A DNA stretch of 64,000 bases from Symbiodinium natans (taxonomy: Eukaryota > Sar > Dinophyceae > Suessiales > Symbiodiniaceae). Under the pieces are notes generated by a model that worked only from the letters and a program-made list of their open reading frames with translations, made no database searches and had not been told where the DNA came from. Position numbers and translations under genes: made by a program. Position 1 is the first letter of the stretch. Each line of letters opens with the position of its first letter. The DNA is taken from positions 291,564 to 355,563 of the forward strand of contig CAJNDS010002575.1 in NCBI GenBank assembly GCA_905221605.1, read 5' to 3'. Of this stretch, positions 1 through 7,768 are shown piece after piece.

Positions 1-2746
1 TGAAGTATTTCCACGAGCCCGACCCAGGTTCCCAAACCATCAAGACTGCGAAGACGAGGTCTTTGGCCATAATCGGGATCTGCTTATAGGCCTTTTCCAG
101 GTCCAAGCAACGCCCCAGCCACTTGACCCCCCCCAGAAGATCACCATGTGTACGCCCCACGAGCGTCGAGCCATCCGACAGCCCTACCCTGGTGAAGCCG
201 TCGTCATGAGCAGCGTTCGCCACGAAACAGCAGAGGTTGACTAGGTAGTCGACGTCATGCAACTGAAGTAGGTCCACAGCATGGTAGGCCGTGTTAACCC
301 CGCTCTCTTTGTAGTCATCTATGGGCCTGCATTTCTCAGAATCCCCGGAGCCCTGGCGAACACCAAAACGCCTGCTGCAGCAAACCTCTTCTGCGCCCAG
401 GGTTGCCTTGACGTCTTCGAGGGACTCGTAGGGGCCAATGAGGTAGCCTTTCTCCACCTCCTTCTCAGTGGCCAGCCAGACCTTGTGCAGGAGATCAGCA
501 TCATCTCCCACAGCCCCTTTTCCCGAAAGCATCTTGTTCCGCCAAACTGAGGAAGCGAGGAGGTCCTCCCTAGTGCACGTTGCGGGGATCTCTTTCCAGT
601 CGTAGAGCGGCGACTTCGTTGGCCTTCCTATCAAGGGGACCCCCTCCATGAGCTCCTGGGCGTCCAGGTCGGGGAAGCCTGTCTCCACGAGCAGCTTGCG
701 CCAAAGAAGGATGTTCTTGCCCTTTAGGACCGCCTGGGCATGTGGAGGAAGTGAAGCCTGGTAGCGCCGCTCCTCCACCGCCAGCTCCTTTTTCATGGCG
801 GCCAGACGTTTCTGCATAGACAGCCTCTTCCTGGCCGAAGGCATGAAGCCACCAGTGAACAGTTCAAAAATGTTCCTCTTGACCTGGTCGTCTATGGAGT
901 CAGATGCATCAAAGGGGTGCGGTACCTGACAGGCCTTGGCCACAAACTCCTGCTTGGTATGCAGGACTGCAAAAGTTGAGCGGCTCCCGTCTCCTCCCCC
1001 CTCAGAAGAGAGCTCGCGAAACTCACCCTCAAGGGGGCGAACATGAGTGAAAAACTTGTACTCGGGCACCAGCGGAGGACGGCGGCGGGGCTGGCGGAGT
1101 AGAGGCCGCCTGGGGGCTGGTGCAGGCAGGCTCATGCGGGCCCCAAGAAGAGAGACATACTGCAAGCACAGCTCAGCGGGATACTCGGCCTCCAGAGCGG
1201 TCTCAAACTGCCAGCCCCCCGCCTTGCGGTAGATCTGAAAGGGTGCATGTGTGTGCCGACCGTCACAGGGAGCCACGAGCCCTCTCAGTTCAGATGCGGA
1301 GGTGAGAAAGCGAGAAGCCTTTTTTCGATGGCCACCCCACATACACTGGTCAAAGTCAACATGGAACAAGCTTGCATACCAGCTCTGAAAAGCACGCTTC
1401 CCGGTCTGCCGAACAAACAAGGCGAGAACACTCCACATCCAGGAGTTCACCGGATTCTCTATGGTCACGGTCCAGCCTTTGGCATATGCGTCCAGCAGCA
1501 GGGAAACAACGAAGCGGCAGAGTTCATTCGCCGCGTCAACTTTGGCTTGCTCGGCAGAGGAAAGGCCGGGAAGGCCCAGCAAGTATGTAGCATCGCGCAA
1601 GGGGCGAGGCTGCGGTGCGCCGGATCGCAAAAGATGAGCTGGGAGCTTGATCTCTCGAGCGCGGCTGCCAGTTCCGCACGGGAGGCCAAGGTGAATGCCC
1701 AAAAGGCGCCCAGAGAGAAGGCGCTCACGCAAAAGGCGCTGACAAAGGGGCACGGTGAGGTCGAGCGTCCAGACAGGATGCAAAGGCCTGTGCTGATTTC
1801 GGGGGCCGTCCACCGCCAACGCGGGCACACCAGCGGCTGCGAAAGTAGAGCTGAGACGAGCGCAACCAGCAAACAGCTCAACAAACGTCGGAGCTGCCAA
1901 GTTGCCCCCAGGCGGCTCCGGAGGGAAGGCGGCAACGCCGGGTGGGTCGGGGCCCGCGGGCAAGCAGGCCGCAGCGGGGGTGCACGGAGGGGAGGAGCTC
2001 GAGGGCGCGGGTGTGGCTGCTGAGGAGCCCGCGGACCAAGAGGTCTCAGCGGGGGTGCACATGGGGACTATACCCGGGGGAGGGGGCCTAAACCGAAAGG
2101 GAGGCGGCACCGCAGTTGGCGGCTCGGAGCAGGGGCGGCCAGAGGACTCCAAGTGACTGTTGTCAACGCCAGGGGAAGGGACCCTAAACCCCAAAGAACT
2201 AAGGGTCAAGGCTTCTGCTTTGGGCAGGCAATCGGAGCCACGCAGGCTGAAGGCAACGACGACCACGCGTGAGCCGGTCCATGGACATGTGCAATGAAGG
2301 CGCTCACGGGCGTTGAAGTAGACGCCCTGGGCCGTCACATCGAGCAAAATGCCCGACTTCGAGGATGCGGGATCAGCCTGAATCCAAACTTGGCCCCCTT
2401 CGAAGGCCGAAATGGCCACCGCGAAGTTCAAAGTAGCCCTTAAATTATTCTTATCCCGATGCAGCTCAGTACGCAGGTTCTGGAAAATTGCAATGTTGCT
2501 AAACACGAACTCCGGAGGAGTCTTTTCACAAATAAAAGAGCAAAATGTTCTAATTGCCTCTGGATACAAGGAGCACGAGCGACGCAGACCAGTTAACGCA
2601 CCATGCACATACGCCCCCGCCTGGAAAACACGGCTCTGATCGGTGGAGCCGCTGCGAGGGGCCTCCTCACCCGGCAAAGAGTGGAAGACCTGGAGAAGGT
2701 GGGCCAAAGTCAGCGAAGTGCCAGTATCCGAGCTCGTGAGGGCTAG
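1..2746 (-). CDS. DIRS-like element E1 Pol polyprotein (oxygenase-like, methyltransferase-like, reverse transcriptase), 3' end outside window
   Basis: About 915 codons are open with no stop, running off the window at base 1. The frame is that of the upstream gag and is entered through a single UGA; no Met start is needed. Domains in order: a 2OG-Fe(II) oxygenase-like region (about 2,560-2,240; HRD at 2461-2453, second His at 2296-2294, Arg nine residues later); a Pro-rich linker; a C5-methyltransferase-like domain (motif-I-like FVELFAGCARLS at 1885-1850, Pro-Cys near 1,676, ENP at 1459-1451); a Cys/His region with CMWGG and EYP near 1,350-1,170; then reverse transcriptase (PIDDYKESGVN near 325-290; motif A LDLEKAYKQIP with Asp at 103-101). 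The YxDD motif and RNase H would lie left of base 1. The RT assignment is firm, the methyltransferase-like fold likely, the oxygenase inferred from motif spacing. Confidence 0.85.
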
Positions 2747-2749
2747 TCA
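2743..2749 (-). promoter_or_regulatory. UGA-CUAG stop/readthrough signal between E1 gag and pol
   Basis: The minus strand reads ...GCA AAC TGA CTA GCC... . This is the only stop between the gag start (3952) and base 1, and gag and pol lie in the same frame. UGA followed by CUAG is an established readthrough context in eukaryotic and viral mRNAs. Translational readthrough giving Gag and Gag-Pol is the simplest reading; a single nonsense mutation in a once fused ORF is the alternative. Confidence 0.7.
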
Positions 2750-3952
2750 GTTTGCCAGCGGGCAGGCAGTGTAGGAATGCGGCGCGAAACACTTCCAGCA
2801 TACGTGCAGGCCTCGACGGCAGCGTTTGCCTGGTTTAGCAAACTTGCAGCCCTTGCAGTTAAACCCGAAGCACACAGGCTTGCCCTCATGTTGAGAAGAA
2901 CAGCCCGGCGGCAGCTCGAAGGGGGTGGAGGGACCTTTGCCACCCCCACCCGAGGTCTGGGCCCCCTTGCCCTTGGGAGGCTGCCCCTTCTTGCCACCAG
3001 CGGCACGGTCGGAGCGACCCTCAGGCGGCTCGTAGGGCTGGAAGCGGGCCGATTTCGGAGCCGGGATGAGGCAGAACTGGACCTGGGGGTGGCTCTTTAG
3101 GGCCTCGAGCTGCACCTGCAAAGGCTTAGAGCCATCTGGGCGAGCAGTCAAAGCACCACGAGTCTTCTCAGCTAGCCGGACGAAAAGCTGTTTGTCGGAC
3201 TCGCGGACCTGGGCCATGGTGACGTAGAGACAGCCCTGCGGGGGGCTTCGAGTCAGCAAGAAGAAGAGCTCCTCGTGGTACAACTCCATGGCCGAGAAAT
3301 CACACAAACGAGCGAGGTCGTACGCCAGAGCGCGCCTCTGAAGGGCCTGGCGGATTTGTAGTTCCCCGCTAAGCGTGCAGGAGCTCTCCTGCATCTTCTT
3401 GGTGAGGCGGAGATTTCCAGCAGCATCGAATTGAAGCCCGAGGTCACTGCGAGAGTGGGTAACCTCATGAGCCCTGCTAGTCAGACGCTCCCAGGGGATC
3501 CAAGAAAGTTGCTGATCAGCACCCTGCTGGAAAACAAGGTCCACGAGGCGATGAGACGGTTCGGACTCACTCGTGATGCAAACCCCCACGAGACGCTTCT
3601 TCTGCTCCTCCAGCCTCGTGGTCCTCTCGGCTATGGTCAGGCGAATAGGCTCAGCCGAGTCCTGACGCTCAACCTTTTGCTTGAGCTCACCCATGACGGT
3701 TGTGCTAGCCTCGAACCACAAGCGTCGAAGCGGGATGAGCTCCCGCGTAGTGACATCCCGCCGGATGAGATCCCGGACAGCATCAATCAGGGGCTTCTCA
3801 TCAGCTTGGCCGATCTGGTACGGGCTGACGAAAGCCAGCGCACCCAGGGACTTCACATTGGCCTTGATCAACAAGTCTAAGAAGCCCTTCTCCATGCCAA
3901 GCTCGAGGGCCCGGGCCGTGAAGGTCGCCTCGCTGTCAATGGCAGAATTCAT
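2747..3952 (-). CDS. E1 Gag-like protein with C-terminal Cys/His zinc-binding region
   Basis: This is a 401-residue ORF starting at an ATG (3952-3950), with an in-frame TAG upstream at 3973-3971. The middle carries the signature WIPWERLTSRAHE, matched in E2 Gag by WIPWQFRLSARQYQE, so the two proteins are homologous. The C-terminal third is a basic Gly/Lys/Pro linker (KKGQPPKGKGAQ) followed by a Cys-rich segment (CFGFNCKGCKFA, then HVCWKC and a final H..C) that probably binds zinc and nucleic acid. It is taken as the particle or RNA-binding protein of the element. The ORF ends in UGA directly abutting the Pol frame. Confidence 0.75.
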   Translation of the reverse strand: MNSAIDSEATFTARALELGMEKGFLDLLIKANVKSLGALAFVSPYQIGQADEKPLIDAVRDLIRRDVTTRELIPLRRLWFEASTTVMGELKQKVERQDSAEPIRLTIAERTTRLEEQKKRLVGVCITSESEPSHRLVDLVFQQGADQQLSWIPWERLTSRAHEVTHSRSDLGLQFDAAGNLRLTKKMQESSCTLSGELQIRQALQRRALAYDLARLCDFSAMELYHEELFFLLTRSPPQGCLYVTMAQVRESDKQLFVRLAEKTRGALTARPDGSKPLQVQLEALKSHPQVQFCLIPAPKSARFQPYEPPEGRSDRAAGGKKGQPPKGKGAQTSGGGGKGPSTPFELPPGCSSQHEGKPVCFGFNCKGCKFAKPGKRCRRGLHVCWKCFAPHSYTACPLAN

Positions 3953-4058
3953 GGCGAACCAAGAAAGGAACTACCACGCGGGGCACAGCTGCAGGCCGGC
4001 GCTCACAAGAAACTCAAGCTAGGCATGCTCGAAGACAGGCCTGAGGCTTTACGCTCAT

Positions 4059-4107
4059 GGGCACCAGACGCTCCGCTCCACGCCCGAAGGTCAGCGGGAC
4101 TGTGCCA
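4059..4107. repeat. 49-nt direct repeat, copy 1, between E1 YR and gag
   Basis: Begins GGGCACCAGACG and ends CAGCGGGACTGTGCCA. Copy 2 lies at 4169-4217 with about four mismatches, and a core (ACGCCCGAAGGTCAGC) recurs at 4258-4273. The spacing between copy starts is 110 nt. The repeats sit in the only noncoding gap between the YR and gag ORFs, so they are candidates for element-terminal, recombination or promoter sequences. Confidence 0.8.
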
Positions 4108-4168
4108 GTATAATTAGATCGCACATATGGCAGAAAGTGACCTTCGCCTCTTTAGTCTGCACCACACC

Positions 4169-4217
4169 GGGCACCAAACGCACCGCCCCACGCCCGAAGG
4201 TCAGCGGGACTGTGCCA
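4169..4217. repeat. 49-nt direct repeat, copy 2, between E1 YR and gag
   Basis: Second copy of the repeat at 4059-4107, with about four substitutions in the first 20 nt and an identical 3' part. It is followed by a poly-C run (about 4,235-4,247) and a partial third copy at 4258-4273. Confidence 0.8.
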
Positions 4218-4352
4218 TGCTTCACATGCAGCAACCCCCCCCCCCCGGGCCAGCTCAACGCCCGAAGGTCAGCTGGGAGGGGGGGGAATGGAGGCATCCA
4301 GCTTCAAGTGGAGTATACTGGAGACAACCACTTTCCGACGAAGCACATCCGG

Positions 4353-6233
4353 TCAGGCCCCCTTTCGGGCTGCACACTGAGCGCACACAGGCAAGTCACA
4401 AAGGGGTACACTGACATCAATCGGCGAATAGTTCTGCGAGCAACTCCTACCACAAAGAAAACGATTGCCGTCCAAAACATGCACCACACGGGAAAATACG
4501 TGCATACGACAATCAGCTGTGGCATCAAGCTCTGCAGCGCTCATGGGCTCACGGGTTGAAATGACCCCTGTGTTCGCGGCCATGTCCCTCTCATCGAAGT
4601 CATCGTCCTCCTCATCGGACTCCGGCACGCCCGGGTCGCCCTGCACCACGTTCTCAGCCAGGGCATCGCCCCCACAATCGGAGGAGATGAGCTTGGCTAA
4701 GCGCCAGACCTTCGTGTCGTCTGGACGGAAGTGGCCCTTGCAGATTCTCTCCACGAGGCGATGTACAACCCTCATGAGGCGGGTTTGTTCATCCCGCGCA
4801 TATGTCAAAGGGGACGCCACGCCTGGATCGACGTGATGCCCTAACAGGCGGCGGTCACTCAGGGGCACTTCAGCTGATTTGGCGGCCCACGACAGGACTG
4901 TCGTCTTGAGGGAGTGGGAGCCAACACCATCATATGGTTGAGATGCAGCAGACAAAAACTCTCTCAAGTATAAGGTCGCCTCGCCCGTCGACATAGGCCG
5001 CTGCAGCCACTCGCCAGTCGCCTCGGAATAAGCCGGAAGTGCAGGATCTAGACCAAAACCCAGCTTCTCTCTCAGAGCCATCCATTCGACGGCCCACGGA
5101 GCATCTGCGAAAAACTTCCCAAGAGAAGCGAGGGGAAGCAGCTGAGCACGCCGGGAGGCAGCATTTCCGGTCTTCCATTTTGAGCTCTCAGCCTCGACCA
5201 AGGTGAAGCCCTGCGCCGTTTCAACCTTGAGGACTGCCAGGCAAATTGAGTCCCCAAAGCGGCTGCTGGACCCTACACACAGAAGAAGGTGGCCAGCGAT
5301 GATCTTCCAGTGAATGTAGGGCGCCTTGAGGACGACGTATTCCAGGGCTTTGACCTGCTTCACAGTCAAGGGTCGGGCTTGCACCAGTTTGCGCTTCTTC
5401 GAGTACATCCGTTGGGCTGCACCCTTAACCCTTGCTGACAGCGCCCCCAGCGACCTGGGACGGTTCAACTTGAGGGTGTGAAGCGCAAAGTTCCAAGCCT
5501 GGAGAAATGAGGAGCCCGTGGTTGGCTTTCCGTGCTCTTCGAGGTGGAACATGTACTGGTACAGAGCATGCTCCGAGACCTCAAGCGGGTTCCCGAAGCC
5601 ACCGTCGATGCAGAAGTTGGCGAAGCGCCACAAGGAAGAAGCCCTTTTCACCAGTGTAGAAGTGCTTTTCCCCTCGAAGACATCGGAAAAGGCTCGCTGT
5701 AAGAAACTGTTGTCCCTTAGCAAAGACGCCTCAGCCGCCAACACCTGCCCAACTTGAGTCGCCGAAGGGTCCAGAAGCACCAGCACTTGAAGTTTGCGAA
5801 GGGCCTCCCATCTCGAAGTGTCCTGGGTGACCAGTAGAGATGCAACACGGAGCCTCCTTTTGGCAAAATCTGGGATTGGCTGATGGATCACGAGGGGAGC
5901 CTTCTCTGTCCCATGCTTTTCCAGGGGGGATGCAGCGAAGTCCTTTGGTAAGCTGATGCGAGATCTTTTAGCCGGCTCTCCAAAGACCCAAGTCAAGGGG
6001 CCCCTCTCCCATGGCAAGAGGGGCGGTAAGACTCGGGCTTCTTGAAGGTGTGCGTGCCAAGAGAACTCTGAAACACTGATGGAGGTGGCATCCAAAACTG
6101 CCGGCGTCTCGGCCGCCACCAGTCGCGAATGAAAGTCAGACGGATCAGCCAGAGCATCGCTGAGGGACGCTGGCCCAGTCTCTCCCCCTTCCGAATGGCC
6201 AGGGAGGCCCGAAGCACTAGAGGAAGAAGCCAT
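4353..6233 (-). CDS. E1 tyrosine recombinase (DIRS-like integrase)
   Basis: About 626 residues from the ATG at 6233-6231. The open frame extends upstream to 6554, but that part overlaps the coiled-coil ORF and has shadow-like composition. Catalytic residues of the tyrosine recombinase family are visible: Arg in SSSRFGDS (about 5,260), Lys in SSKWKTG (about 5,175), His-x-x-Lys in GSHSLKTT (about 4,910), GHH (about 4,835) and the nucleophilic Tyr in LTYARDE (about 4,800). The region upstream (CIDGGFGNP to LHTLKLNRP) resembles the helical core-binding domain. A C-terminal module with CGRSC and CAQC may bind metal. Known YRs insert circular element DNA by strand exchange without a target duplication. 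Here the gene precedes gag, unlike canonical DIRS. Confidence 0.85.
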   Translation of the reverse strand: MASSSSASGLPGHSEGGETGPASLSDALADPSDFHSRLVAAETPAVLDATSISVSEFSWHAHLQEARVLPPLLPWERGPLTWVFGEPAKRSRISLPKDFAASPLEKHGTEKAPLVIHQPIPDFAKRRLRVASLLVTQDTSRWEALRKLQVLVLLDPSATQVGQVLAAEASLLRDNSFLQRAFSDVFEGKSTSTLVKRASSLWRFANFCIDGGFGNPLEVSEHALYQYMFHLEEHGKPTTGSSFLQAWNFALHTLKLNRPRSLGALSARVKGAAQRMYSKKRKLVQARPLTVKQVKALEYVVLKAPYIHWKIIAGHLLLCVGSSSRFGDSICLAVLKVETAQGFTLVEAESSKWKTGNAASRRAQLLPLASLGKFFADAPWAVEWMALREKLGFGLDPALPAYSEATGEWLQRPMSTGEATLYLREFLSAASQPYDGVGSHSLKTTVLSWAAKSAEVPLSDRRLLGHHVDPGVASPLTYARDEQTRLMRVVHRLVERICKGHFRPDDTKVWRLAKLISSDCGGDALAENVVQGDPGVPESDEEDDDFDERDMAANTGVISTREPMSAAELDATADCRMHVFSRVVHVLDGNRFLCGRSCSQNYSPIDVSVPLCDLPVCAQCAARKGA

Positions 6234-6246
6234 CAGGGCAGCCTGT

Positions 6247-6576
6247 TCAGAAGCCAGTGGGCAAGCGGTTGATGACAATGCGGAAGAGCTGTCCCAAGCG
6301 ACTGATGAAGCCGTGCAAGAAGGCGTTGACGGACGCCAGTCGAGTAGAAACCACTTCCACGTCCTGCTCAAGATCAGCACAGCGAGACTGCAGGGCAGCG
6401 ACAGTTCGCTCGAGATTCTGCACGCGGCGGGCCAGGTCCTCGCGGGCCACACGCTCGCCCTCGATCTCACGTTCCAGCTCGAGGACAACGGACTCGACAC
6501 TGAAAGGTTCAGAGCAGGAAGAAAAGTCGGCGTCCTCGACCTCAACCTCCACAAGAGTGTCCGAGCCGTCGCCCAT
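6247..6576 (-). CDS. Small coiled-coil protein upstream of E1 YR
   Basis: About 109 residues from the ATG at 6576-6574. The N-terminus is acidic (MGDGSDTLVEVEVED); a long heptad-like helix follows (VLELEREIEGERVAREDLA..VQNLERTVAALQ..), then a short basic tail. The stop at 6249-6247 lies 13 nt before the YR ATG, suggesting a dicistronic or re-initiating arrangement. E2 also has a coiled-coil ORF at its 5' end (31470-32465), so this may be a conserved accessory protein of the family. No function is recognised. Confidence 0.55.
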   Translation of the reverse strand: MGDGSDTLVEVEVEDADFSSCSEPFSVESVVLELEREIEGERVAREDLARRVQNLERTVAALQSRCADLEQDVEVVSTRLASVNAFLHGFISRLGQLFRIVINRLPTGF

Positions 6577-6594
6577 GGAGGGAAAAATTGACAA

Positions 6595-7079
6595 ATGTGC
6601 TCAAGAGTTCGCTAAAGAACGGCCAGCAAATGTGATAATGAAGCACATGTGCCATGTATGCAAACGACCACGAACCTCTGTTTGAGCAGGGCTGAGCGCG
6701 GCACAAGCACTTTGCATTTTGCACAAGAGAAGAATTCAAGCAGCTGTGCCTACTGCGAAGCCCCGAAAAAAACACATGAAAAACGTCTGCATAAATCATG
6801 CCCATGCAAGATCTGCAAACACACGTGGTAGAAAACTCAGAAACTTTAAAGACAGTTTTGCGTTGCCCCTTCTTCAAAAAGGGGGAAGGGGCACCTATAA
6901 ATCAAAGACCACTCTATCCGCAAGCGGAGCGCGTATTCCTGTACGCCACTCTCAGCCGTTCACTCAATGTAGTCTCTTCCTTCTAGGTCTGACTGGTGGC
7001 AGCCATGCCTTCTTCAGAGGTCCTCTCCTTGTCGTTCCCAGGCCATAAGGACTTATTGGTGATCAGGCCACGCCTCTGC
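6595..7079. other. Gap between E1 and the copia element
   Basis: About 480 nt between the coiled-coil ORF and the left copia target site. The short ORFs here have no recognisable content. It may hold the 5' leader of E1. I see no terminal repeat matching that of E2. Confidence 0.4.
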
Positions 7080-7084
7080 GTCTT
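7080..7084. repeat. Target site duplication (GTCTT), left
   Basis: GTCTT immediately precedes the left LTR and recurs at 15464-15468 immediately after the right LTR. A 5-bp duplication is the usual footprint of LTR-retrotransposon integrase. Confidence 0.9.
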
Positions 7085-7217
7085 TGAAAAACTTTTGAAT
7101 CCGTAAAGACGCCTGCAGATTCGAATCACTCAAGTCACATGCTACATGGGAGCAACAGGTAAAACAACTGCAAAACATAATATCTGGGCATGCTGTAAAT
7201 CGGGAAAATCCTAAACA
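7085..7217 (-). repeat. Copia 3' LTR (133 bp)
   Basis: Starts TGAAAAACTTTTGAATCC and ends TCCTAAACA on the plus strand. It aligns with the 15355-15463 copy apart from a 1-nt indel, a 6-nt indel, an indel of about 15 nt and scattered single differences. The length is very short for a copia LTR. Confidence 0.92.
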
Positions 7218-7227
7218 CCCCGCCTCC
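7218..7227 (-). other. Candidate polypurine tract of the copia element
   Basis: The minus strand reads GGAGGCGGGG directly before the 3' LTR, the expected place for plus-strand priming. It is interrupted by one C. Confidence 0.45.
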
Positions 7228-7768
7228 AAAAGTGTGAAGCTAGGCGAAGAGTTTTGGTTCAAAGGATTCCCGATGCCCAGGTATGAGAAACAACAAGACA
7301 CTTAGTTTCAAATGCTCCCGTGAAACAACTGCAGAATGTCTTTGCATCTTCGAGCTCTGCCCATGGGTCGTTGGCTCGGTTTAGGCTACAACTACGTTGT
7401 ACCTAGCACCTACTGTGCTGCATGCTTGACTGGCCCAAGCGGAGACCTTCACCATGCTGCACACTGTCGGAATGGCAAGCAAGGTGGACACACGTGGCAT
7501 TGCACTGTGGAGATTGTGATGGCCTATCTGCCATCGCACGAGATTTTGGGTGACCAACTCCCAAACATCAAGGCATTCGGAGTATCTCATTCGAAGTCGG
7601 AAATGAACAGGATTGGGCAAGAATGTGTGTGCATTGCTGAACCCCAGGTTCCACGAGGATTAGCAAGTGAAGTTTCATGAGCATCACAAGCTATGTACAT
7701 AAAGCTATATACATGCGACCACTGCGCAGCATCATGAACATTTCCAAGTGGAAAGAAGTTGCGCTGTA
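7228..7768 (-). other. Copia 3' untranslated region
   Basis: About 540 nt between the polyprotein stop (7769) and the 3' LTR. No ORF of note. Confidence 0.6.

Noticed and set aside
1247-2023. 258-codon plus-strand ORF
   Set aside because: Antisense shadow of the methyltransferase-like region of E1 Pol.
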